A stretch of 64,000 bases of DNA, from assembly GCA_036346225.1 (NCBI GenBank), contig JARFIW010001104.1:5234001-5298000 (forward strand). The letters are read 5' to 3'. Positions 23,269 through 34,645 of this stretch are shown in pieces (within the stretch, counting starts at the first letter, position 1; each line of letters opens with the position of its first letter). The position numbers and the translations under genes were made by a program. The stretch comes from Platerodrilus igneus (lineage: Eukaryota > Arthropoda > Insecta > Coleoptera > Lycidae). The notes under the pieces were generated by a model. It had not been told where the DNA came from and did not search any database. It saw only the letters and a list, made by a program, of their open reading frames with translations.

Positions 23269-24237
23269 GCATTATATATATATTACTCATATTTAGACCA
23301 GGGTAGAAAATTAAATAATCACATCAAATAATTTTAATCACCGTGTAGAAGCTTTGGGAAAAGGTACGCGTTATTAAAAAAACCGTGAAACATAAAAATT
23401 CATTCGTTTTATTAAAAATAAGAGATTTAAATTATTTATAAGACGCTTTATATAAAAGGAAGCAGTATTAGAAAACTTTACGTGTAATTTAATTATTCCT
23501 AGTAAAGAAACAAAGAGAAATTACGTGCAAAATGTATATTAATTAACCCTATTTTAAGTAACCGGTATTAAACAAAATGTACTAATAATAATTGAATATT
23601 TAATTAGGATTCACTAAAAATTAAAGGGTATTATTTTAATTGGAGTTAATTGAACCGTTAGTAACAGATAATATCTATAAAAACTTGTAAAAACCCAATA
23701 AAATACCATGAAATAAAGCTCTGAGAATTAATAGTATGTTTGAACACCTGCGTATTTTTCAAAAGTTCATTCTGCGTAAATTTTGCAGATAATTAATGGT
23801 TACAGAGAATCTTGGAGAAACCGTAGCTTAATAGGTACGAGAAATGCTAAAGGTGGGTTATTTCACAAGTCCACATAGACTGAAATAATCGATAATAAAG
23901 AATATCAATTTGCACCAATAAGAACAGGGTAGATAGAGACAAATAATATGCGCGAGACCGAGACACATATTAGTAAAAGGCGTGAGTAGAGCAACGTCAC
24001 GGGGTTGCGATTGGGTGAAAATAAAAGGCAAAATTGAGAGGTAAAAATAACATTTCTGTATAAAATTCAATTAGTTATTTCCAGACTTTGCGAGCCGTGT
24101 CGAAATTTCTGAGATGTAACTGGTGCGAGTGCAAATTTCGTAAAAATCGCATGCCGGGCTGCGGAATGGGAACCTAGCATGCGAAATTCTTTAGAATTGT
24201 CCGTTTTGGGGAACAGACCGACAGACAGGCTAACCGC

Positions 24238-24245
24238 TATATATA
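24238..24245 (+). promoter_or_regulatory. TATA box of module M5
   Basis: TATATATA, conserved with M9 together with the downstream initiator-like sequence. Confidence 0.55.
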
Positions 24246-25365
24246 CGGAGGTTAATATGAACAAGCTCTCTTAGATCTTCGACTTGATCCAATGCGTTAA
24301 ACAGTGCTTTTTAGTTTTCCGAGTTTGATAGAATAATTTAAACAGTTTGCTCGTATATTTTGGTGATTTAAAACAGTTTGTTCTTTACGTGCTACAATGA
24401 ATGTCCTTTAGTGCACTTAGAAAAGAAGATACAAGGTAATAAAGTTAGTATCACTGTACTAATTAGTCAAAATTTGCAACGACAAATGAATACACAAAAG
24501 TAGGCAGTTTTGGCGTATATTGGTGAAAGAAGTATGAATTTCTTTGCTATTTTTCGGGGGTGTTAATAATTAAATGGTTTATAAACATGACTGGATCCAC
24601 AAAACAAGGTTCAGATATACATAGATGAGTTCCGGAAAAGCCCTGAAACAACTTTAGATGAATGGTGGTGGAGAAATTTTAAAAGCGTTGAGAATCAGAA
24701 GCCGTAAATATAACCCAGTTGGAATGGTGTGATTAACAAAAGGGACGAGGTACATTGAAGCTACGAGTGCAGTAACCTTCAGGGAAATTATACTATTTTG
24801 TTTGAACTTTGATGTTTTCGTGTGTGTTGAATAACTTTATAATTTATTTACTTAAAATGGACAGTAATGAAGTTGTACTAACAACAAATTTTTAATTTTA
24901 AGGTGAAATTTTCTTGTTTAAGTCGAAAGGAGTATTTAGTATTTATGTTCTTGATGAAAATTTGGGTATGTCTTTGAGCTCAATTAGACGAACCTGGTTA
25001 ATTAACGTAAAGGGGTGGTAGATGCTCCCTTTGTACTCAGACTCAGGTCTGCATATATTGTTACACTAATTAGTAGGCATCCTACAAGGACTTTAATTTT
25101 GGATGCACATTAAAATGATAACAAATTTAAATCTTGAAATTTTCTGATACTGAAATTTATGCTGAATTTTTAATTTTGAAATTTTAATGTATTGTGAATA
25201 TTGATGTAAATAGAGTTAACGTTGATGTTTGTGGTAGGAATGTGTTTGTTTTTTTTTTTATGAATGAGGATGAAGGTTTATCTAGGGGAGCAGCCGAGGC
25301 GATGAACAGAAGAAAGTCGACGGACCAGTTAAGTTAATAGCTTTTTGTAGGTTTCACAGCATTCT

Positions 25366-25393
25366 TGACGCACAATCTGTGGGGCTCGATTCC
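25366..25393 (+). promoter_or_regulatory. possible primer-binding-site-like motif at module 3' end
   Basis: TGACGCACAATCTGTGGGGC followed by TCGATTCC. The first part resembles the tRNA-Lys primer-binding sequence TGGCGCCCAACGTGGGGC of many LTR elements. Equivalents occur at the ends of M1, M6, M7, M8, M9 and M10. Whether it primes anything is inference. Confidence 0.35.
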
Positions 25394-25529
25394 AAAACCG
25401 TAGTTCCCGGATTTTGGAGGTATCACAGCAATATATATATATTTTTTTTGTTGTTACGAACGATTATAGTTTAAAACGTTTTTTGATCTTAACTTTTTGG
25501 ATAATTTCGTTTGAAAAAATTATAAATTA

Positions 25530-26230
25530 CTAATCAATTTATTAATCACTACGTTTCGGGTATAACTTCGTACCCTTAATCATGCGCTACAAAGATGTGA
25601 TGAAAACAGATATTGTTATACAAATATTTGTTTTACTTACATTAAAGTAGATTGAATATAAAACTGAATGAAAATTAAAACTATTGTAATGTCATTAATG
25701 TCAATTAATTAAAACGTTACGTATACATGCTAAGATCATTTGTTGATACTGTTGTGTATAACTGTACTGTAAAATTATTTGTGTATTATTAATTGAGAAC
25801 TGATAAAGGTTTAGCAAATAATTTTTGAGATTTTGTAGCTAAAATAGCTGGTTGATTATGTAGTAGCTTGTTATGAAAGATATAGAGTTAATTTTTATTA
25901 TTGGTTGTGAAGAGTAATGAGTATATAGAACTTAAATTTTGAATATTTGATTTTTAGTTCATGCTGGTTTTTTCTTTTTTTAATGTGATAGGCTTCCAAA
26001 AATAAGCGATGGGAATATACGTCTTCTGTTTCTAGAATGACGACATCTGAATATTTTGGTATGTTGATTGATTCTATTTTTTAACCATTGGCTTGTGTGA
26101 CCAATGTAACAACTGTTGCAATTTCTGTTGGGTTTTTTATTTTAGTGAATAGGTCTTTAATTGATTTATTTTATTTAAAAGTAATTTTGATTAAGAAACT
26201 TTGTAGAATTTTTGTGTGAAAAATGTACCG
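25530..26230 (-). mobile_element. Penelope-like element remnant (GIY-YIG end and 3' region)
   Basis: On the minus strand about 26175-26060 translates to CNSCYIGHTSQWLKNRINQH, the GIY-YIG-type motif of Penelope-like elements. After a frame change, SDVVILETEDVYSHRLFLEAYHI matches the typical C-terminal part of that domain. SNIQNLSSIYSLL and a 3' untranslated stretch follow. The reverse transcriptase part is absent. A hammerhead-like motif lies downstream at 25545-25590, where Penelope-like elements often carry such ribozymes in their terminal repeats. Confidence 0.7.
25545..25590 (-). ncRNA. degenerate hammerhead-ribozyme-like motif in Penelope-like 3' end
   Basis: On the minus strand: ATGATTA, then stem GGGTA/TACCC around a short loop, then GAAAC. 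This has the order of the hammerhead core (CUGAUGA, stem II, GAAA), with the 3' core intact and the 5' core changed at more than one position. It is probably inactive. Confidence 0.4.
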
Positions 26231-27027
26231 TTGATCCACTTCACCCAAAGTGATCCATTACACCCCGATTGACGGTACTTTGACAGAGAGCGTGGGTTCA
26301 AACTTATCTAACATATATGAAATAGATTAATTAAAGTAACACCAGTGGATAACCTAGGAAACAACGAAATATCAGAAAAGACGCAAGACACCAGAAAAAC
26401 AAAATAAGATCAAAATACAGGAGCGAAAGAAACTGAAAAGTTGTACATCTGGCCAGTCTACGGTGTTTCCAGTACTGCTTATACCATGCAAGAAAGAGTT
26501 AGTGTCAAAGTACATGTGATACGAGAATTTGAGGTCCGGAAATAGTATTTTTTGAAGAAAGATGAATAACAGGAAAAGCCTTTGAAGAAAAAGAAAACAG
26601 AAGAAGAATAAGGAAGAGGATAAGAATTACGCAAAGAAAAGATCAAGAAACCCAAAACTAAACCGAAGTTACACTGGTTAACATCTCTGACGTACAAGGC
26701 GCAGATGTTTAAAATTTTGTCAACTACTTACGCATTGCGGATTTTATAGTCGTCAATAGTTTGGATAAATATTTTTCTGCACAAATAACTGATAAAAGAA
26801 GAGACGGAGTTTTAGCTAATGTAATGACCAAATCTGGACCTCAGCGTTGGAAGTGCTATAATGTGAAAAACAAAATTTGGTACAATAGTTTGAAGATCCT
26901 TAAAAGAAACCGGGCCTCCTGTATAAATAAATAAACGAGAACTCGTTTGAGTAAAAGAAGTATAACTGTATTAACATTTGTTTAAATTATTAAGAAAAGT
27001 ATTATTTTATGCTATTTGTTCAGATAA
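26231..27027. other. unassigned stretch with an open frame of about 70 codons
   Basis: On the + strand, 26715-26920 stays open without an ATG and reads like ordinary protein (for example DKRRDGVLANVMTKSGPQRW). I do not recognise it. It may be a remnant of an unidentified transposon or an exon. The remainder is without visible structure. Confidence 0.3.
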
Positions 27028-27029
27028 TA

Positions 27030-28165
27030 CAGGGTGTTCAAGAAGTCACTCCGCAGTGAGTATACCTAAATGAAACTCCGTGAAATACAAATTATTAATT
27101 TATTAAATATTCATTTTTACTTACAAATTTTCACATTACATGTTGAAAGTGCCTTCCCTGTTGTTGAATACACAATTCAACTCGTCTAATTATGTTTCCA
27201 AACCCAAGCTGTAACATTTCCTCTGCAACAGAAGCAGTGAAAGTAAATATTGCAGTTTTCAATTCCTCAATGAATTTTGGACGGTATTTATAGACAGTTG
27301 CTTTGCTGCACCCCAGAAGAAAAGTCACGTGGTGTTAGGTCAGGTGATCGTGGAGGCCACAATCCTTGTGAAATTATGCGATTACCAAAAACATCAGCAA
27401 GCAGTGACATCGAAACGCGAGCTGTATGCGCGGTTGCACCATCTTGTTGAAAATAACCGTTCAATATTTCACTTAACTCAAGTTCTTCTATGAATGGGTA
27501 CATAATATCACTGCAGTATCGTTGTGCGTTTATCGTTTCGTTGAAAAATATGGGACCCACAATCCGACGTCTACAAATTGCAATCCAAAACTCCAATTTT
27601 CGCAGAATGAAGTGGTTCCTCATGAATACATAATGCATTGCAGTACTCCACAAACGAGAATTTTGCGAGTTTATGTACCCGGATAAATGAAACCACGCCT
27701 CATCGATAAACAACGTTTCATTAGGAATATCGATTCCATTTTGTTGAATGAAATTTTTGAACCATTGACAATAATGCAATCTCTTGCCATGATCAATCTT
27801 TTTCAATTCTTTCACGACTGTCACTTTGTATGGGAAAAGTTGTAATTTTTTCCTTGCAGCTGTGTGATCCGTTCTGACACTAACATCGATTTCCTGTGCA
27901 AGTTTTCTTACTGACTTGTTCGGACTCATGGACATGTTATCGGAAATATCGAGTAGTTTATCCTCAAACAAAACGTTTGGACGACCACTTCTCGGCGCAT
28001 CTGCCACGGAACCCTTACTTCGAAATTTGTTAATCAAATCTCGCACTGTATCGCGATTTGAAATTGTTGTCTCGCGGAAAACTGAACTAAATGTTTGACG
28101 AACTGAAATTGTGTATTTACCACCAGCTTTAAACACTTGTTCGACTAAAAACGCACGTTCTTCAA
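27030..28165 (-). mobile_element. mariner-type (DD38D-like) transposon truncated at a (TA)n array
   Basis: The terminal sequence CAGGGTGTTCAAGAAGTCAC lies directly after TA at 27028-27029. The opposite terminal repeat is missing: the element stops within the transposase N-terminus where the (TA)n array of M6 begins (about 28165). It was therefore cut by the event that placed the module chain here, or by slippage of the TA run. Confidence 0.85.
27145..28165 (-). pseudogene. mariner-type transposase, nearly complete core, 5'-truncated and frameshifted
   Basis: The open frame runs 28165-27288 and begins mid-protein with EERAFLVEQVFKAGGKYT. A GSVADAPRSGRPN linker lies between two helix-turn-helix parts. 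Catalytic motifs are LFIDEAWFHLSG (first Asp), YFQQDGATAHTARVS (second Asp) and PRSPDLTPRDF (third Asp). I count 38 residues between the second and third. A one-base change of frame near 27310 moves the C-terminus (to about 27145, ending before FNNREGTFNM-like residues) out of frame. Normally PPDFFLWG follows, but PRDF is seen here. Among mariner-type elements of the window this has the longest uninterrupted transposase frame (about 290 codons). Confidence 0.88.
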
Positions 28166-28171
28166 TTATAC

Positions 28172-28221
<50 letters not shown>
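28166..28221. repeat. (TA)n array, 3' border of module M6
   Basis: About 55 bp, slightly impure at its left edge (CATATACATATATA), joining the truncated mariner-type element to M6. Confidence 0.93.
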
Positions 28222-28223
<2 letters not shown>

Positions 28224-30315
28224 CTGTGTAGTTTTAGGCTCTAACTACTTGAGTCCCTCCGTTGGGAAGCCATAATATTGTGTGCTTTAGCTCTGGAATC
28301 ATGCCCCACTGTTGGGACGTCATAATATTATGTGGTTTAACTCAAATCTTGCCCTCGGCTGCTCCCAATAATTCCTATTAGTTCAAATTTCTTAAATTAA
28401 TATTGACACCTACCTGTTACATCCAAAAACTTCCTCCAATTATCCTCATGCTGAAACCTAAATAGAAATTCACATCAATCACTCACTCAAAAATAACTCA
28501 CTTGACCAAATATGTCACAGTCTATTTAAATTAGATTCATAATACATTTTAAAATACCATTCCTTTTAGTACATTCATATAGGTCAATAAATTTTATAAT
28601 AATAATCATGCAAATTGATAACCTTTTAAACACATATTTTTATTAAAGTAAGAGAGCGTTCCTCATACGTTACGTTACCCTTTTGTCTTAGCATGAGCTC
28701 ATAATAAAACTCTATAACAATGCACATAAATTTCCTGCACTACCAAATATCAATAAACCTTCTATACTTCTTTATAACATTTGGTTATCTTTAAATTCAT
28801 TAATTATTTTCAAAAATCAATCTCCTTTTAAAGTCTCATAAATGTATGTTCATAAAATATCAAATAATAATAAAATCACATCAAACTCAAATCCAAATAA
28901 TCACAAACGCCATAAAAATATTCACCACTCAATGTTCTATTTTATCGCCTACCTGGTTTTTATCTTCTAAATGTGCTCCACCACCTAGCTCCTTGAAAAT
29001 GCTGCCGTCTAGTAGATACCCAGTCCATCAGCTAACTCCTTGCTCAAATTACCATATCTGCCATGCATGCCGCTGTTTACAGTTTCCAATCTAAAACTTC
29101 CAATCTCCAAAATTAACTTTTATTATTCAAACATCGCTTTTTTTTATCATCCCAACACTTTCAAATTTTAATACTTCCTTGCATTCCAATACCAACTTAA
29201 CAAGCTTTGTACTTACATACCACTTTAACGTTTTAACACAAAGATGCTTTATCAGCTTCTACATACATTTTTATTAAATTGCACTAGTTCACTTGAAAGT
29301 AACTATTATCACCAATGATGGATTAAATCAAATCGAAACAGAAAGAGAGCCCCCTGTGTTAAATTAGCACGTACACTTGTACACCCGTTGCTATAATTCT
29401 TAAAAATCTTTTCTAACCGTTTGTTGTTCCAGCGAAAAAACCCTAACGAACCTCGGATTCTTGTGAATTTTCATAACGAACATAACAATACTCGGTAAGT
29501 CGCTTCAAACTGTCAACCGCCGTTCTAATTTAGCCTCTACATTTTTATTTGTCTACGCCTCCAACTTGAACAAACATATCTCATCTCCCTTGTATTTATA
29601 GCTTTATCTTACACATATGCTTCCACTAGCTGTATCTTTGCCCTTCTTGAACAAATCGCACCAATCACCTTGCTTGGCTCCATTCTACCACTTTTTAACA
29701 GACGCGTGTTTGCTTCTAAATATCCTTGAAATTATTGATCTTATTTAGGTCTCCTTACTATACTGTCTTCTGAATTAAGTATACGCATCCCTCTTGTACT
29801 CAATACATTTTTATTCTGTTTTGATCTTTTCTTGGCTCTTTACTATACTACCTTCAAGATTGAAATCAATATTTTAACCACCAAACCGCGTTTACATTAA
29901 TTCCAACCCAATAAAGTTTGTTTGTTGCCAAGCTTACCGAGAAATATTATCTCCTCTCGTTATTTTGTTTTAAACGTGTTGGATTTTACGTTTGAAAATA
30001 GAAATGTTATTTTACCACCTGCTCCACGCTTTTAGATTTTCATATAACACTTTACTACAAATTTAAATACGTTAGAATAATTTTACCCAATTATTATTTG
30101 TTATGCCCTATATTTACACAAGTATTATGTTACATTATCCTTGGCTAAATTAAATTGACCCTACATTATTATACACTACTTAAGCTAAAAACACAATTGT
30201 TAAAAATATTCCAACTCCCTAACTGAATAAATTTATTTTATCTTATCCAAAAGCTCTAAACCTATGAGTTCACTTGTACCTTTATATACCCCAATGATCC
30301 CTTAATTACATGATA

Positions 30316-30316
<1 letters not shown>
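28222..30316 (-). mobile_element. (TA)n-bounded module M6
   Basis: Approximately 2.1 kb, colinear with M1 along most of its length (ACCTACCTGTTAC, AAACCTAAATAGAAAT and ATTCCTCATACCTTACGTTA-type words in plus orientation). In minus sense the end has two tandem subrepeats holding CCCAACAGTGGGGCATGATT and GAGCAGCCGAGGGC, then TACACAGTAA and (TA)n. A donor-like ACCAG|GTAGGC is present near 28953. The TATA region of M1 and M3 appears deleted here: the flanking words AGAGAGCCCC and TTAAATTAGCACGTA meet at about 29350. Confidence 0.7.
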
Positions 30317-30349
<33 letters not shown>

Positions 30350-30357
30350 TATATATA
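30317..30357. repeat. (TA)n array, start border of module M6 and insertion point of a mariner-type element
   Basis: TA run broken once by AATA. The terminal CAGAGTGCTCC of the next element begins after TA at 30356-30357. Confidence 0.93.
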
Positions 30358-31710
30358 CAGAGTGCTCCAAATTGATTAGGCTACCATTAGTATTTTGCAA
30401 ACTACAAGAGCTACGAGGTCGGTTAAATGGGGCAATGTTGTGCAGTTTTTAGTGCTCATTTAGATTCCGTTGAGAAAAATTTTAAATTCCGATCCGTTTC
30501 TAAGTTATTAAAAAAAATGAAAATCGTGATTTTGTAAATGTCAAATAACTCCGTAATTATAAGAGACATAAAAAAAGTTTCATACAAAAGCTACACTATT
30601 TAATAACGCAAACTTAAAAATGTTGCTAGTATAAAATTCAAGATGGCGGTTTTTAAGATATTAATAGCAACTTTCTTATATTAAATGGGTGTCATATTGG
30701 AGTTTTACATGATTAAATAGAACTTTTTTGCGCTTTTCAACGATGTATAAGAAAGTATGTTTACATTAAAATTTAATAAAGATATTAAGTATTTCAATTT
30801 TATAACTAATCAAATAGGCTTAAAAACAAATGCAAGTGGATGAGAAACCAAACAAAATTTATTATAACAGTGAACAAATCAAAAACTGAACAACTTAATA
30901 CTAATGTAACAATAATTTATAAAAAATACTCAAAATTCTGGCCATTGTTAAGTAAATACAAATGAACACGTTTTTGCAACACTGGCAGTTACTGTCCGCA
31001 ATGTATTGCGATTAATACTATTAAAAGAGTTTACTACTGCTGCACGGAATTTCTCTACATTATTGTAAATAATGTTACTGCCATACACTTTATCGTTTAA
31101 ATTGCCCCATAAATAAAAATCGAGAGGCGTTAAGTCCGGTGATCTAGCTGGCCATGAAATGAGTGTGTTAGTTACTATGATTCTATTATTAAAGATATTG
31201 TTTAAATGATTAATAACATTTCTAGCATTATGAGCAGGAGCGCACCATCTTGCTGATACCAAATTCGGTAATTTTGTGCCAAAGGTAAATCATCCAATAA
31301 ATCTTCCAGGGATGTTTGAAGAATTTCCAAATATCGATGTGCAGTTAGGTTTCCATCAAAAATTATAGACCCAACTAAATTATTTCCCAATATGCCACAA
31401 GAAACATTAAATCCGAACCTATCTTGATTTTCACCGTGGAATCACTATGCGTGGGTTTTCTTGTGCCCAATAATGATCGTTATGGCGATTAAATTAGCCA
31501 CAGTTTGAAAAGCGAGATTTGTCAGTCCATAAAATATGATTAATAAAATCATTATTTTGTCTAATATGGTTAGTAAACCATCTGAAAAATACTGATCTGC
31601 GGACATTGAATGAAGGAACAACAATTAAAACCAGGGATTTTAAGAAATACCGAGTTCTACAGAGATAGGCACAAAGTACAAGCTTGATTAACAAACACAC
31701 CAATTAGAAC
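30358..31710 (-). mobile_element. DD41D mariner-type transposon, one end missing
   Basis: The left end CAGAGTGCTCCAAATTGATT follows a TA. About 500 bp of AT-rich non-coding sequence precedes the transposase, as in the long-armed element at 56.0-58.6 kb. The opposite end is not found: the sequence passes into module M7 just upstream of its TATA box near 31720. M7 has lost its 5' half at this junction. Confidence 0.75.
30948..31703 (-). pseudogene. DD41D transposase remnant, N-terminus lost
   Basis: Pieces in order: RRSVFFRWFTNHIRQNNDF and HILWTDKSRFSNCG (first Asp, with the usual DES or DEA reading DKS), then FNRHNDHYWAQENPR, GSIIFDGNLTAHRYLEILQT, WYQQDGA (second Asp), a frame change, APAHNARNVINHL, and RSPDLTPLDFYLWGNLNDKV (third Asp, 41 residues from the second). 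The C-terminal frame is open to its stop at 30948. At least three frame changes occur, and the helix-turn-helix part is not recognisable. Confidence 0.85.
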
Positions 31711-32727
31711 GTAAATAGGTGGAGTTTATAAATACCATAGGGAACCCGTAAATATTCAGTATCTCTTCAACAAGGCACGAACCATGTCAATTTAAAGTGA
31801 AAGATTACGTTTAAGTGAAACTTACTGAAAGTCAATAAATTATTAAAAATTGTGAAAAGTAAAATTGCCAATTTAATTCAACGAATAATAGCCGTTTTAC
31901 GCTTAAAACGTAAGGTAAACTATAAATTGAATTTATTCTAATACCTAGTAATTTAGGACTCCAATTATACGTCAAAATATACCTCTAATTAACCATTTAA
32001 TTGAACGTCTAAGTGAATGTCTTAATTAAAAATCTAAATACACTTTGAAAAATATTATAAAACGTGAAGGTACTCAAGATACTCAGAGTTAATCCAGAAA
32101 TCCCAGGGAAAAATTCAAGCAACCATTAATAAATCCTTCTGGCCAACAAGTAAAGCAAGTCAAGCTGTAACAATCATGGGGTGTTGACCACCGATATTCA
32201 GAAGCAGTTCCAAGCAAGGAAAACACAGGTTAGAGATCTTATTTATTATTAGTAATAGACTGTTTTCAATTTTAACATTTTCTATATATCAAATATCTGT
32301 AAGGGATCAACAAAAAGGTCATTTCAGATTTTGTAAAATAGATAAAGCATCGTTTGAACGTTCAAAGGTACTTAAGAGTAATTACAGAGATATTTTTGCT
32401 GGCTTTCAGGAAATATAAATTTGGTGGGACAAGATAAATGTTAATATTTTATTCAGGCGCTCATTTTTTAATGTTGAACAAATCATTGATATAAAACTGT
32501 ACATATTATCGATCATTATATTGTGTAAATTTTGGATTGTTTCATTTAAATTATTTTAACAGATAGGTGATAGAATTAAAAGGGGTTGATATTCACACTA
32601 ATAAAACAGCAACACCAATCATAAAAGGGCATATCACAGCAATGAAAATGACACCTAACGTAAGGGGCTTGAACCGCAAGGGCATTATCACAACAAATAA
32701 AAATTGCACACCAATCGTGGGGCTTAA

Positions 32728-32731
<4 letters not shown>
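31711..32731 (+). mobile_element. (TA)n-bounded module M7, 5' half missing
   Basis: It begins at a TATA box (TTTATAAATA, 31725-31734) and carries GGGGTGTTGACCACCGATAT (reverse-orientation relative of M4), then ACACAG|GTTAGAG donor-like at 32228/32229. It ends CACCAATCGTGGGGCTTA and (TA)n. The upstream part normally found in modules is replaced by the DD41D element, so M6 and M7 were probably a head-to-head pair before that event. Confidence 0.55.
31725..31734 (+). promoter_or_regulatory. TATA box of module M7
   Basis: TTTATAAATA immediately downstream of the mariner-type remnant, with a CAG|GT donor-like site about 500 bp further on. Confidence 0.4.

Positions 32732-32776
<45 letters not shown>
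32732..32776. repeat. (TA)n array between modules M7 and M8
   Basis: About 45 bp of pure TA, the 3' border of M7 and the start border of M8. Confidence 0.95.
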
Positions 32777-32779
<3 letters not shown>

Positions 32780-34644
32780 CTGTGATAAGGGGTTGTTTAA
32801 GGGTGTACTTTATAGTAAAGGTCATTTAGGAATGAGTAATTACCATAGGCAGCAGAAAACGGCATTTATTTAGTGAAGAATTGAGAAATAGACATAGTTT
32901 GTAAATAGTAGGCAGTCAACATCCTGTATATAAAGTATAAATAGTTTTAAGCGACGCAGATAAACATAGGAAGACGCATAGTTAGCGTAGGAATGAGAAA
33001 AATAGTCATTAAGAAAATAGTAAATATTTAAATACCCTGTAGATAAAGTTTAGTGAATTTAAATAAAGCGCATAATGATATTTTTCAGTGGAAGCACGCG
33101 TATATTTATAAATAAACGATAAAGACACGCATTCAAAAGGTGTTCCAGACGATTAGATTAATACGGAGATAGAAATAGAGCTTCAGGTAGCTAATATAAA
33201 TGCGTACAAATATCTAACCATTTTTAATAAGAAAGCAGATTAAAAATTGCGTGAATCGCATGTAAATATGAAAATTTAAAGTCGAATTGCATCAGTTGTT
33301 TATGGAAAGGCAATTAGATCTATCAAAACACAGCATGTTGATAACGAAAAACAGCTGAAAGCAGGCTATGATTATTGGGAATCGTGGAGCATTGCATCAG
33401 AAACTGCTTTAAATGTAATTATTTGATTGGTCAGAAATAAGCGACGAGATCTAGACCATACCCTCTGATGGAGTGGGAAATGAAGAATATATTAGCAAAC
33501 ACCGTGATAACGAAGTTAGTTTTGAACTCAACAAAGGCCGAAGTGTCGTTATGAAATAAAGCAATACGTAAATTTTAAAAGTGAAAGATAAAACAAGTGC
33601 TAATATGAAGATTATAATTGCCGATTAAACGTAAGTACATTTTTAATGAATTCATTTTAAACTAAAACATAAAAATAATAGGGCTTCGAAGTCTGAGGGA
33701 AATAGACTACGATTTCAATGTCCAAGGGAAAAACAAACGACAATTTTGAAGTCCAGGGGAAAATACAGTAATACAATTTTGATGTCTGGAGGAAGAATAA
33801 TACAATTTTAAGTTTGAGGAAATTGATTGATAAGAAGTAATAAGTTTGATATGAAACGACAATAAATTGGGGGTGCATAAATTAATAATGTTAGTCCATA
33901 GTGTAATGGCAATAATTGAAATGTAATCCTGAATTGGGGAAGATAATTTTTATTTCAAATGGAAGTGTCGATGTGAAGAAATAGACCAGGTCAGATTTTT
34001 TAGTTATAAGACATTTTGTTTTTCTATATATTTTTTATTTTGAATATTGAATTTGCTTAATATAATATGCTTGTGAAAAAGTCAACAAAAGGAGTTGCAT
34101 ACATATAAAATGAGTAATATGATAACAGGTTTAGAATATTCTACACTTCGTTGATAAAGATAATAGGTTTTTTTTTTGGTGACTTTGGGTTTTGAGTAAA
34201 TAGTAGATGATTGTTAATAAATGAGATTTATAACAGTAACTAATTGAAAAGTGTATTTCAAATAATTTACAAAAGCTGTACATTATATATTGGGTTCATT
34301 ATATAAAATCGAAATTAACTGAATTTTATAATTCCAAATAAATGCTAGCCGAGGTCATATTTATATAGTTCAAGGAGGAGCTACAGTTGAATAGGAAATT
34401 GATAACACGCAAGGCGGTAACGTATCGAATTTTGCTATTGGCAGACAAGGTTGCTTCAAGATAAAATCCAGTTAAGTTGATAGCAATATTAATAAGACAG
34501 CCGGAGGAGGAGATAATTGCAATCTTGTTTATTCATAGTAAATATTAAAATGGTCGTCCAAATGATGGAACGCGAATAATTTAGAAAGTAGCATAGCAAA
34601 TAATAAGGCGCACAACAAAGGGGCTTGAGAATTCCAGTTTATAG

Positions 34645-34645
<1 letters not shown>
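32777..34645 (+). mobile_element. (TA)n-bounded module M8
   Basis: Starts TTGCTGTGATAAGGGG, like M4, and ends GGGGCTTGAGAATTCCAGTTTATAGCA. TGCTGTGA at the start is the inverse of TTATAGCA at the end (one mismatch), giving TG...CA ends. GCGCACAACAAAGGGGCTTG near the end is the primer-site-like motif. A minisatellite lies inside (33670-33830). I could not place a convincing TATA box. Confidence 0.55.
33670..33830. repeat. minisatellite of about 45-bp units
   Basis: Four to five degenerate copies of a unit around GAAGTCCAGGGGAAAATAC, with GTCTGAGGGAAATA, GTCCAAGGGAAAAA and GTCTGGAGGAAGAA variants. It lies inside module M8. Confidence 0.65.

Larger units (their letters stand above)
23279..25430 (+). 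mobile_element. (TA)n-bounded module M5
   Basis: Approximately 2.15 kb. It is the closest relative of M9 (42681-44943), with near-identity over long blocks, for example CTCATATTTAGACCAGGG at the start and GAGCAGCCGAGGCGAT near the end. A TATATATA box lies at 24238-24245, and the word TTAGATCTTCGACTTGAT about 30 bp downstream is kept in both copies, which suggests a conserved transcription start. The donor-like site of M9 (TTCAG|GTAAA) is TTCAG|GGAAA here and so is lost. The end reads TTGACGCACAATCTGTGGGG (primer-binding-site-like), then TATCACAGCAATATA. No protein is encoded. Confidence 0.75.
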
